Positions 34,123-41,571 of a stretch of DNA of 64,000 nt are shown piece by piece. Both the position numbers and the translations under genes were made by a program. This DNA is from Phycisphaerales bacterium (GTDB lineage: Bacteria; Planctomycetota; Phycisphaerae; Sedimentisphaerales; Anaerobacaceae): positions 274,338 to 338,337 of the forward strand of contig PLLP01000002.1 in NCBI GenBank assembly GCA_003141315.1. The letters are read 5' to 3'. The notes under the pieces are model-generated. The model did no database searches. It worked only from the letters and a program-made list of their open reading frames with translations, and was not told where the DNA came from. Numbering within the stretch: the first letter of the stretch is position 1; every line of letters starts with the position of its first letter.

Positions 34123-34271
34123 TGTCCGACACAGGTTATTATTTTAATTACGGTATTATTGTTGGCTTACATTGAGGCGTTGTAAACGGGCAAAAAGCGG
34201 GTAAGTCGTTATTTTAAGGCAGTTAGGTGAAAAATAGCAAAAAACCCCAACAAAGATTTCACCACGAAGAC

Positions 34272-34358
34272 AAGAAGGACGTGAAGACCACCATGATCTA
34301 CACTCATGTCCTCAATCGGGGCGGAAAAGGGGTGAGAAGTCCGGTAGACACCCTGTAG
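34272..34358 (+). pseudogene. 3' remnant of an integron-type tyrosine recombinase (IntI-like)
   Basis: Translation in the frame ending TAG 34356-34358 gives [20 protein letters not shown] then VRSPVDTL. This is the extreme C-terminus of integron integrases (…[29 protein letters not shown]) and includes the nucleophilic Tyr in MIYTHV. Everything upstream of about 34272 is missing: the preceding bases (TTTCACCACGAAGACAAGAAGG) resemble a dispersed CACGAAGACACGAAGG repeat. The gene was therefore cut, probably at a repeat, and cannot make an active enzyme. It points the same way as the cassette that follows. Confidence 0.82.
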
Positions 34359-34516
34359 AGGGTAAGGGTGTTATATAGAAACCATATAAGACCCCCGTGA
34401 CGAAGAAAGAAAGGGCTAACTTGCTGACAATAAAGGTTTTATATCCGAAGGTAATAAGTGTCTTATACCGCAGTTTTGCGGTCCATAGATGTTGTGAAGA
34501 AACTATATATCCATAG
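34359..34516 (+). other. Presumed attI region of the integron remnant
   Basis: Between the integrase remnant and the cassette lie about 158 bases with no coding potential, ending at the core site GTTAGGC (34516-34522). Inverted pairs TTATAT/ATATAA (around 34371-34389) and CCGCA/TGCGG (around 34470) are present. By position this should be attI plus any cassette promoter. No validated attI sequence was available for comparison. Confidence 0.6.
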
Positions 34517-35474
34517 TTAGGCCGTGAATATGTGAGGAGATCATCTATGAAAAAGCGTTTGGTAAGACTTATCCCCAATTTCTTAAAACCAACATTGAAA
34601 AAGTTCTACTACTTTCCAATTGATGTTATTGATAGATTGAAGGGTGTGGATAGTATGATTCCACCAAGGTCGGCGATTTTCGTCGGTGCTGGTGACTTTG
34701 TAAAAATTGGGCAAGAATTCAAAAACTATTTCATCGAATTAGCAAATCTACAACCAAGTTATCGGGTTTTGGACGTTGGTTGTGGAATTGGACGCATGGC
34801 AATTCCTTTAACAAATTATTTATCTAAAGAAGGAGAATATTGGGGCTTTGATATAGTCAAGAAAGGGATTGAGTGGTGTCAAAGTCGCATTTCTCCAAAA
34901 TTCAGCAATTTTCACTTTCAGCATAGTGATGTTTACAATAAGCACTACAACCCAAACGGCAAAGTTCAAGCTCAGAATTTCCAATTTCCTTTTGACGACG
35001 AATCCTTTGATTTTGTTTTTCTAACATCAGTATTCACACACATGCTTCCATCAGACTTGGAGAACTACCTGAGCGAGATTTCACGTGTGCTCAAAACTGA
35101 AGGTAAGTGCCTAATTACCTTTTTTATCCTAAATGAAGAGTCAGAAAACCTTGTCTGCTCAGGCCGTAGTACTCTTGATTTTCTGTACAAGATACAGGAC
35201 TGTCTAACGATTAGTGAAAACGATCCAGAAGCCGCTATTGCTTACAGGGAAGAGTTCGTTTTAAGACTGTTCAAAAAATATGGGTTGAAAATTGTTCAGC
35301 CAATTCACTATGGATATTGGTGTAAAAGGGATACTTTTTTGACCTATCAGGATATGATAATCGCAACAAAAATTCCATTGTAGTTTAACATTTTTTCTAT
35401 AAAACAAGGCCTAACCAGGCGCTGCACCTGACCGCTATTCCGCTGCGATCCATAGCGGCAGGTGAGCTTAGTCG
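34517..35474 (+). mobile_element. Single integron gene cassette (methyltransferase plus attC)
   Basis: The cassette runs from the TT of the core site GTTAGGC (cut between G34516 and T34517) to G35474 of the attC. It carries one gene in the usual orientation with little flanking DNA, as cassettes do. If circularised, G35474 joins TTAGGC, giving GTTAGGC, the exact complement of the R'' site GCCTAAC. The sequence after the cassette at 35475 is TTCGGC, so the present right junction has one mismatch. Confidence 0.82.
34547..35383 (+). CDS. SAM-dependent class I methyltransferase, integron cassette gene
   Basis: 278 residues from ATG 34547 with GAGGAG 6-7 bases upstream. Motif I is VLDVGCGIGRMAIPLTNYLS (~residues 76-95), followed by GEYWGFDIVKKGIEWCQSRI (motif II region) and FDFVFLTSVFTHMLPSDLEN (motif IV/V), which make this a Rossmann-fold methyltransferase of the Methyltransf_11/25 type with a substrate that cannot be told from sequence. 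N-terminal ~60 residues are basic (KKRLVRLIPNFLKPTLKKFY). The A/T-rich codon use differs from neighbouring genes, consistent with recent transfer as a cassette. Confidence 0.85.
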   Translation: MKKRLVRLIPNFLKPTLKKFYYFPIDVIDRLKGVDSMIPPRSAIFVGAGDFVKIGQEFKNYFIELANLQPSYRVLDVGCGIGRMAIPLTNYLSKEGEYWGFDIVKKGIEWCQSRISPKFSNFHFQHSDVYNKHYNPNGKVQAQNFQFPFDDESFDFVFLTSVFTHMLPSDLENYLSEISRVLKTEGKCLITFFILNEESENLVCSGRSTLDFLYKIQDCLTISENDPEAAIAYREEFVLRLFKKYGLKIVQPIHYGYWCKRDTFLTYQDMIIATKIPL

Positions 35475-35480
35475 TTCGGC
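35409..35480 (+). other. attC recombination site of the integron cassette
   Basis: 72 bases. R'' GCCTAAC at 35409-35415 and R' GTTCGGC at 35474-35480 bound a large imperfect palindrome: GCT/AGC, CACCTG/CAGGTG and CCGCTAT/ATAGCGG pair, leaving G35424 and A35431 as unpaired bases on one arm and a 13-base loop (35439-35451). Unpaired bases on one side are how attC sites set strand choice. The R' differs by one base from the consensus because the next sequence is not a normal cassette start. Confidence 0.88.
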
Positions 35481-35531
35481 GGTAGAGGTGGCGATAGAGA
35501 AATATGAAAAGGCCGCTATGCAATCAACGCG

Positions 35532-35647
35532 GTCGCAAAATTGCAAATATAGACTCCCTTCCCATCCCAAATTTCGCTGGGACGGCATAAAATCTCCCCA
35601 AAGCTGAAATTTCGCTAATAACTCGGATTTTTGGTCAATTTTGCGAC
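35532..35647. repeat. 116-bp segment with perfect 12-bp terminal inverted repeats
   Basis: GTCGCAAAATTG (35532-35543) and CAATTTTGCGAC (35636-35647) are exact inverted repeats. The interior holds TCCCA/TGGGA and two AAATTTCGCT copies. No open frame. It could be a small non-autonomous element or a long-range RNA structure. The surrounding stretch 35481-35819 carries no gene. Confidence 0.55.
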
Positions 35648-35819
35648 AAAAAATTTAGTAAAAAAACTCTTGGATTATTGTAATGCGAGGAAGATATTGA
35701 TACTATTATGGAATCAGGAGGCTTGTTTATATAGACAAGCGTTTAATCTGCCCGGCCTATGGCGGGTAAACTCCGGTAGATAAATATAGGAGATGTCGAT
35801 TTCACAAGGAGGACAGGGA

Positions 35820-38800
35820 ATGAAAAAAATGACCGCTTTCTCGCTTTCGACTATTTTTCTTTATAAAACACTTACGTCGAAAGCGCTGCACAGAATCGCC
35901 GGTATTATTTTGTTTTTAATTATTTTCAGCAGTTTCAGTCCTTATAGCATAGCAGGCCTGCAGGAAAAACAGGACATTTCAAAAATGGTGCAGGGAGCGG
36001 ACCTCATCATAAGAGGCAAAGTCGTTTCCGCCGAATCCCAATGGAAAGAAGACTCTCGTGGAAGACATATCTATACCAGCGTGAATGTAAAAGTTCTTGA
36101 TAAAATCAAAGGCAGCATCAAAGACAATGCTCTTGCTTTTGAGGTTATCGGAGGCGCCGTCGATGGCATTGGAGAACTTGTGAGCGACACTCCCGCCTTT
36201 GCGACGGATGAAGATGCGATTATGTTTCTCGCTGGAAATCCTTTGACCATTCGGCAGGGAATTGACAGCAAGATTCCGGTTTATAACGGCAGAGTCTACC
36301 GGAATAATTCGGCAATGACAGCCGACAGTTTCGTACTGGGCTTAAAAAATCTTGAACAGGACCCGAACGCCCAGGTCTTTGGCGGGGAGTCATACCAGAC
36401 TCCAATTGAGGGAACTGCCAATATAGCAGAATGTTATAAATACAACAATCTAAGATGGCCCGACACATGGCCTGTAGTTTCATATTATATAAATGAAAAC
36501 ACTTCGGATTGCACCGGAGAAGGTGCGGCTGTCCAGGCGGCGGCAAACACGTGGAACGGCACAGGCAGCGGTTTTACATTTCATTATGCCGGCAGCCATC
36601 ACAACACATCATCAAGCCAGAACAATGTTAATGAAATTATGTGGGGGACCACGTCCGGCTCCGTTGCCACAACCTACTTTTGGTATTATCTGCCGGGGGA
36701 TATGATTGAATGCGATATTGTGTTCAATGACGCTTACAACTGGAGCAGCACAACCCCGACTTCGTCGCAGATGGACGTTCAATCGGTCGCACTGCATGAG
36801 TTAGGACACTGGCTGAATTTAGACGACCTTTACAACAGTGAGGACAGCGGCAATGTAATGTATGGGTATATAAGTAATGGACAAGTAAAAAGGGTGCTTC
36901 AGCCGTGTGACATTTCTGGTATTTGTTTAATCTATGGCGGTTGTCCGCTAAGTTATACGCTGACGGTGAACTCTTCCGGGGCTTCGGGTGTTAGCATCAG
37001 CAGCAGTACCGGACACGGCGGGACTACAAATTATACGAAAACTGTAACAAGCGGGGCGACCGTGGCGCTGACGGCGCCTTCGACTGCCGGCGGGAAGACT
37101 TTCACTGGCTGGACAGGCGACATTACGAGCAGCGGTCAGACAATCTCATTTACGATGAATGGATACAAGAGTGTTACGGCTAACTACGTCACAGTAGTAC
37201 CCAATGATATGTTTGCCAACGCAATTACGATTTCAGGCGCCAGCGGGCAGACTACGGGCAGTAATGTTGGAGCGACAAAAGAAACAGGAGAACCGAGTCA
37301 TGCGGGTAATTCCGGCGGAGCTTCTGTTTGGTGGAAATGGACAGCGACGTCTAACGGCCAAATAACTATCGATACGTTTGGCAGCAGTTTTGATACGCTG
37401 CTGGCAGTCTACACGGGCAATTCCGTGGGAAGCCTGACGCTGAAGGCATCCAATGATGATGCGGGAGGAGGCGCGCAAAGCCAGGTCACGTTTGCAGTTA
37501 TTTCCGGCACCACTTATCGGATTGCCGTAGATGGATATAGCGGGGCAACAGGAAGTATTATATTAAATTGGTTCTTTGTTTCGACTGATTATACGCTTAC
37601 CGTAAATTCATCCGGCGCATCTTCAGTGAGTATTTCCAGCAGTACCGGGCACAGCGGTACCACGAATTACACGAGGACGGTTTCATTAGGGACGACTGTA
37701 ACCCTGACAGCGCCTTTATCGCCAGGCGGACATACATTCATCAATTGGACGGGCGACGTTGCGAGCAGCAATCGGACAATCTCGTTTGCGATGAATGGAA
37801 ACAAGACTGTGACGGCCAACTTTATCTCTATAACGCCGCCGGTTCTTCACGGAGAACCCAATATGACGCCGGGATTGTGCAATATAATTTCGTGGGATGC
37901 GGCTCCTGAAGTCAAAGAGTATTATGCTGAATGTTCCAGCGACCCGTGTTTCCTTGTCGTCGATTACACCAGCGGCTGGATAACAAGAACATCTTATCAA
38001 TTTTGTGGTCTTACCAGCTCTCAGGAATATTGGTACAGGGTAAAATCAGGTTTATCAGCCTGGTCCCAAACCAGTCAGGCGGAATTCCAAAGCGATACTT
38101 TAATAGATACCACTGCAGCTATCAGCGGAGATGTGGTCTTGATTGGTGGTAGTGTAGATACAGTAGGAAGCACAACCGATCCTTTCGATATGTACACTGA
38201 CAGTTTTTTTAATGGATTCCTCGTTACAACCGAGACAACCCTTACGCAGATTGAGATTTACCTCGGCATTTCAACGTCTATACCGATTGAGTTTGTGGTC
38301 TACGAAGGCGGCCCATTATTCACCGATACATACAATCGGATTCACTCATCGACTTTGGCCAGTTCCGGTACAGGCACAAAATTCTACAGTTCCGGTTCCG
38401 TTTCTATTCATCTCAAGGCGGGAACACATTATATGATTGGGGCTGTATTGAATGGTTCGGCAACAGAATACTGCGATGAAATCGATAGTTCGCCTACCTT
38501 CGCTGACCACACCGGCTGGGGATATTATTACGGCTTTCCGTCGCCCAGCATCCTGTCTGATATTTCTGAGGACCCCTCAATTACATTTTACCACAGGTAC
38601 ACTACCACACAGACCCCCGGCCACATTAGCCCCGGCAGTGTTGTTTCCGCACCAATCAATTTGCCTGCCGGCGGCAATTGGGGAATAGTGGACTTCAATA
38701 AAACAACGCCAGTTGATACTGCACTTACCGTCGATATTCTGCCCGCGGCTGGCTCGATACCAATCCCGGGTTATGAGGATGTTTCGGCCGGGTTTGACAT

Positions 38801-39134
38801 CAGCGGAATCAGCGCGCCAACCATCCGGCTGCGTGCGAATTTGTCCACGAACGATTCGAATAGCACGCCTGCCCTTCACGATTGGTCGGTCACTTATACC
38901 GACCCGGCAGGAATTGAAAGCGGATGGTCTAATGTTGAATCCTCGCTACAGTGCGGCACGCCAGGCGATTTGAACGGCGACTGCAAGGTGGATTTTGCGG
39001 ACCTGAAAGTTTTGTGCGAACAATGGCTGCAGCCGCCGGGGATTCCGTCTGCTGATATTGCCCCGCAGCCTAATGGCGATGGCATAGTGAACTTCCTTGA
39101 CTTTGCCCTTCTGGCGGAGAACTGGATGAAATAA
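35820..39134 (+). CDS. Secreted matrixin-like zinc metalloprotease with InlB-type repeats and C-terminal dockerin
   Basis: 1104 residues from ATG 35820 (AAGGAGGA ribosome site). Long signal peptide with the hydrophobic part IIFLFLIIFSS-like (~30-45). The zinc motif is HELGHWLNLDD (His326, Glu327, His330), in a matrixin/metzincin-like setting (~200-380), although the third His is replaced by Asp. Then a divergent InlB B-repeat-type domain (~384-466), a beta-sandwich resembling pre-peptidase C-terminal domains (~470-590), a second InlB-like copy (~593-675), fibronectin-like and beta-rich parts, and a dockerin type I pair (from residue 1049, GDLNGDCKVDFADL and NGDGIVNFLDFALL). Likely exported or surface-attached protease acting on extracellular polymers. 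Zinc ligation needs checking. Confidence 0.8.
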   Translation: MKKMTAFSLSTIFLYKTLTSKALHRIAGIILFLIIFSSFSPYSIAGLQEKQDISKMVQGADLIIRGKVVSAESQWKEDSRGRHIYTSVNVKVLDKIKGSIKDNALAFEVIGGAVDGIGELVSDTPAFATDEDAIMFLAGNPLTIRQGIDSKIPVYNGRVYRNNSAMTADSFVLGLKNLEQDPNAQVFGGESYQTPIEGTANIAECYKYNNLRWPDTWPVVSYYINENTSDCTGEGAAVQAAANTWNGTGSGFTFHYAGSHHNTSSSQNNVNEIMWGTTSGSVATTYFWYYLPGDMIECDIVFNDAYNWSSTTPTSSQMDVQSVALHELGHWLNLDDLYNSEDSGNVMYGYISNGQVKRVLQPCDISGICLIYGGCPLSYTLTVNSSGASGVSISSSTGHGGTTNYTKTVTSGATVALTAPSTAGGKTFTGWTGDITSSGQTISFTMNGYKSVTANYVTVVPNDMFANAITISGASGQTTGSNVGATKETGEPSHAGNSGGASVWWKWTATSNGQITIDTFGSSFDTLLAVYTGNSVGSLTLKASNDDAGGGAQSQVTFAVISGTTYRIAVDGYSGATGSIILNWFFVSTDYTLTVNSSGASSVSISSSTGHSGTTNYTRTVSLGTTVTLTAPLSPGGHTFINWTGDVASSNRTISFAMNGNKTVTANFISITPPVLHGEPNMTPGLCNIISWDAAPEVKEYYAECSSDPCFLVVDYTSGWITRTSYQFCGLTSSQEYWYRVKSGLSAWSQTSQAEFQSDTLIDTTAAISGDVVLIGGSVDTVGSTTDPFDMYTDSFFNGFLVTTETTLTQIEIYLGISTSIPIEFVVYEGGPLFTDTYNRIHSSTLASSGTGTKFYSSGSVSIHLKAGTHYMIGAVLNGSATEYCDEIDSSPTFADHTGWGYYYGFPSPSILSDISEDPSITFYHRYTTTQTPGHISPGSVVSAPINLPAGGNWGIVDFNKTTPVDTALTVDILPAAGSIPIPGYEDVSAGFDISGISAPTIRLRANLSTNDSNSTPALHDWSVTYTDPAGIESGWSNVESSLQCGTPGDLNGDCKVDFADLKVLCEQWLQPPGIPSADIAPQPNGDGIVNFLDFALLAENWMK

Positions 39135-39240
39135 CAAAAAGTGTTCTTTCAGCTGTCTAAATCCGATGACGCTATACCGGGGCAAAAGGTTCGATTACGC
39201 CCACCAAAAGAAGGAATGCAACTTTTTATTGACCTGCTGC

Positions 39241-39289
39241 AAAACTAAACTACAAAAGGCTGATGCAAAAAAAGTAAGTTAATAGTTTT
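39241..39289. repeat. Copy 1 of a duplicated 3' flank (uninterrupted)
   Basis: The 49 bases from AAAACTAAACTACAAAAGG match the sequence around the stop codon of the next dockerin gene and the end of the endonuclease III-like gene (40465-40489 joined to 40583-40603). Copy 2 is interrupted by about 93 bases. The remainder of 39135-39421 shows no gene. Confidence 0.75.
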
Positions 39290-39421
39290 ACGACAATTTC
39301 CTCAAAAAAAGGCCAAAAACGCATTTCGTATGGGAAAATCTTAAAAATTTTCAATAAAACCCAAATTTTGGCATTTATTACTTGACATTACCGGACGATG
39401 GGGGTAGATGTATCTGCATTA

Positions 39422-39554
39422 CGGTGAGGACTGTCCGTAATTCACTTTCGGAGAAAGTGAAATTGATGAGGAAAATGAAAGGAAGCGTTTAGTTTTACCC
39501 CTGTAGGCAAAGCAAGTATTCCCCTTCTAATTACCTCAACATAGGCGCTCACCG
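39422..39554 (+). promoter_or_regulatory. Possible structured leader upstream of the second dockerin gene
   Basis: CGGTGAG (39422-39428) can pair with CTCACCG (39548-39554), enclosing a perfect 9-base hairpin TTCACTTTC/GAAAGTGAA (39441-39461). The enclosed region ends 39 bases before the ATG. It resembles a structured 5' leader but matches no riboswitch class I can recall. No promoter boxes are clear. Confidence 0.3.
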
Positions 39555-39593
39555 CTTAAAATCTATTTATTAACATTTTTCAAGGAGACGCGG

Positions 39594-40472
39594 ATGAAAA
39601 AGTTAATTACAATTTGTGCAATTTTATTGATTGTTATTGCAGCCAGTGCAAATGCCAATTCGTACGTGGAGACGTTCAGCAGTGATAACGCCGGCTGGTT
39701 GTCGGTAAAGAATAACAGCGCCGTCACAGATGCCAACTACAATAGCGACGGCGGAAATCCCGGAGGGTATATAAGCTGTGTGCTTACCGCCAATGCGCCG
39801 CTTGTTTTCGGATTTGAGCCTACTCAGGTATGGGGCGGCGGCGGAAACCCGGAAACGATTTGGGTTAGTTTGATGACCAGCGACATACTTACCGTCGATT
39901 TCAAAACTGACGGCGGCACCCTCGCAGCCCAGGATGGAAATACGCCGATGGTAAGGTTCTACATCGGCGCAGGTGCAGACTACAGCAACACCTACTTTGT
40001 GGCGAAGGATGCCTACAGTTGGAATCCGAACGATGACACTGTCTGGCATACACACCAGATAGCGCTATTGGCGGAAAACTTTGAATGTATGCAGGGAAGC
40101 GCAGCCTTTGAAGATGTCCTCGCCCACCTCGTCGATATAGGCCTGCAGTTCGGTCCCAGTGTTGGGCAGCATTACACGGGCGTTGGCACCCTCGGCTTTG
40201 TCGGCAATGCGACGCTGGAGATGGATAACTTTGGCACGATTTGTCAGTTTGCTCTGGCTGGCGATTTGAACGGCGACTGCAAGGTTGATTTTGCTGACCT
40301 GAAAGTTTTGTGCGAACAATGGCTCCAGTCGCCCGGGCTGCCTTCTGCCGATATCTGGCCTGCCGGCGGAGATAATACGGTTAATTTCCACGACTTGGCC
40401 GTTATGGCTAATAACTGGCTGATAGATTGCCAGGCGAATCCTTCCGACCCAGCCTGTGTGCCTAAAAACTAA
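39594..40472 (+). CDS. Secreted dockerin-tailed protein with laminin-like beta-sandwich
   Basis: 292 residues; AAGGAGA ribosome site. Signal peptide MKKLITICAILLIVIAASAN cut near ANA-NS. Residues ~22-215 form a single beta-rich domain (YVETFSSDNAGWLSVKNNSA then NPGGYISCVL, DILTVDFKTDGG) similar to laminin IV/CBM-type sandwiches; a carbohydrate-binding or adhesive role is possible. A dockerin type I pair follows (~223-277), nearly identical at the DNA level to that of the metalloprotease upstream. The short tail ends DCQANPSDPACVPKN. Shares the same extracellular fate as the upstream gene but is probably a separate unit, given the 459-base gap. Confidence 0.75.
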   Translation: MKKLITICAILLIVIAASANANSYVETFSSDNAGWLSVKNNSAVTDANYNSDGGNPGGYISCVLTANAPLVFGFEPTQVWGGGGNPETIWVSLMTSDILTVDFKTDGGTLAAQDGNTPMVRFYIGAGADYSNTYFVAKDAYSWNPNDDTVWHTHQIALLAENFECMQGSAAFEDVLAHLVDIGLQFGPSVGQHYTGVGTLGFVGNATLEMDNFGTICQFALAGDLNGDCKVDFADLKVLCEQWLQSPGLPSADIWPAGGDNTVNFHDLAVMANNWLIDCQANPSDPACVPKN

Positions 40473-40603
40473 ACTGCAAAAGGCTGATGTGAAGCTTCAC
40501 GACTTTAAGCCGTGGCCTCTTCACCTGCTTCAGCGAAACCCGCCGAAGTCCGCCTCGGTCCGCCGCAGGCGGAAAGGCGGCTGCAAAAAAAGTAAGTTAA
40601 TAG
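40465..40603. repeat. Copy 2 of the duplicated 3' flank, interrupted by about 93 bp
   Basis: 40465-40489 and 40583-40603 match the continuous copy 1 at 39241-39289. The inserted middle contains GAAGC/GCTTC ends and a TCCGCCGCAGGCGGA core (40559-40573), one of the window's common palindromic cores. Copy 2 spans the stop codon of the dockerin gene and the end of the minus-strand glycosylase gene. Confidence 0.7.
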
Positions 40604-41355
40604 CTTTCGGTTTTAAGCGAGTGAGGAAGCTTTTCCAGCGGGCAGCCGGGGCAGCGAGCCTTCGGCCTGCAAAAATCCTTGCCGCAGCGGACAAGCAACG
40701 CGTGATATTCGTTAAATAATTTGACCCCGTTAGAAGCTGCACTCATTCGATTATTTCCGATTAAATCAGGATATTGATTTTTTCCGTTAGATGCAACGCT
40801 TCTAACGGGGTTGACGTCCTCATCGAGATTCTCCGCAAAAAGACGCTGCAACTGTTCATACTCGAAGGGCGGCTCAATCAGGTTATGCCGGGCGGCAATG
40901 CGGGCGGTGTAGGCATCGACGACAAAGACAGATCTATCGAACGCGTAAAGCAGAATCGAATCAGCCGTCTCCGGCCCGATGCCGCTCACCGACAAAAGCT
41001 CCTCTCTCAATCGGCCTGTTGCAATGGCCTCGACATTTTCGAGTTTGCCGTCATAATTATCGAAGAGCCAGTTGAGCAGGTTTTTCAGCCTCTTTGCCTT
41101 TACGTTGAAGTAGCCTGCCGGCCTGATGAGTTCGGCGAGCCTTGCAATTTCTATTGTGTAAAGCTTTTCCGGTTCGAGCAGCCCGGCACCTTTCAGATTC
41201 GCAATCGCCTTTTCGACGTTCGTCCAGTTTGTGTTCTGCGTAAGCACGGCGCCCGTGATTATTTCGAACCGGGTTTCGCCCGGCCACCAGTGCTGAGGCC
41301 CGAACCTCGCCAAAAGGCAATCGTAAATTTCAGTTAAGCTTTCTCTACAAGCCAT
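40597..41355 (-). CDS. Endonuclease III-like HhH-GPD DNA glycosylase with inserted palindromic element
   Basis: 252 residues from ATG 41355 (GGAAAGG 8 bases ahead). Opening EIYDCLLARFGPQHWWPGET and FEIITGAVLTQNTNWTNVEK is typical of the endonuclease III-related branch; the helix-hairpin-helix is LLSVSGIGPETADSILLYAF with the catalytic Asp in VFVVDAYTARIAAR (around residue 137-150). Four cysteines near the end (RCGKDFCRPKARCPGCPL) would hold a [4Fe-4S] cluster. Excises damaged pyrimidines in base excision repair. A 30-residue stretch (NPVRSVASNGKN to AASNGV) sits between DEDV and KLFNEYHALL and is encoded by the mobile palindrome at 40725-40810, so the protein is longer than relatives in a surface loop before the cluster. 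Confidence 0.9.
   Translation of the reverse strand: MACRESLTEIYDCLLARFGPQHWWPGETRFEIITGAVLTQNTNWTNVEKAIANLKGAGLLEPEKLYTIEIARLAELIRPAGYFNVKAKRLKNLLNWLFDNYDGKLENVEAIATGRLREELLSVSGIGPETADSILLYAFDRSVFVVDAYTARIAARHNLIEPPFEYEQLQRLFAENLDEDVNPVRSVASNGKNQYPDLIGNNRMSAASNGVKLFNEYHALLVRCGKDFCRPKARCPGCPLEKLPHSLKTESY
40725..40810. mobile_element. 86-bp palindromic element inserted in frame in the endonuclease III-like gene, with target duplication
   Basis: CCCCGTTAGAAGC (40725-40737) and GCTTCTAACGGGG (40798-40810) are perfect inverted repeats. TTGA(C) lies directly before (40721) and after (40811). Deleting the element and one target copy removes 90 bases (30 codons) and restores GAC GTC AAA TTA TTT AAC, i.e. 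DVKLFN. Nothing inside encodes a transposase; mobility would have to be supplied in trans. Confidence 0.85.
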
Positions 41356-41381
41356 TTCATAACCTTTCCATGCAAACCCTG

Positions 41382-41465
41382 GTGGCACGGGCTTCTATGT
41401 GGCATGGGCTTCCAGCCCATGCTATATATAGTTTACGGCAAGCACGGGCAAGATGCCCGTGCCAC
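41382..41465. repeat. GTGGCACGGGC...GCCCGTGCCAC dispersed palindromic repeat
   Basis: Outer arms GTGGCACGGGC (41382-41392) and GCCCGTGCCAC (41455-41465) enclose two inner hairpins: GCATGGGCT/AGCCCATGC (41402-41421) and CGGGC/GCCCG (41445-41459). Lies between the divergent glycosylase and CPBP genes. Repeats of this make-up are familiar from planctomycete and other environmental genomes. Confidence 0.8.
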
Positions 41466-41571
41466 AACGGCGGATTACTTCTATTCCTTTTTCCGCATTC
41501 TTTCCGATAATACTTATTGAATTTTAATTGAAACGCCGCAAAGAAAACAATATTTTTTTCCGGTATCGGTG

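Noticed and set aside
34222-34228. GTTAGGT as another integron core site upstream of the integrase remnant
   Set aside because: A 7-base match is expected by chance and there is no partner R'' site or cassette.
39422-39554. Cobalamin riboswitch or RNase P RNA
   Set aside because: Short matches to GAGGA..GTCCG occur, but the conserved cores of either RNA are missing.
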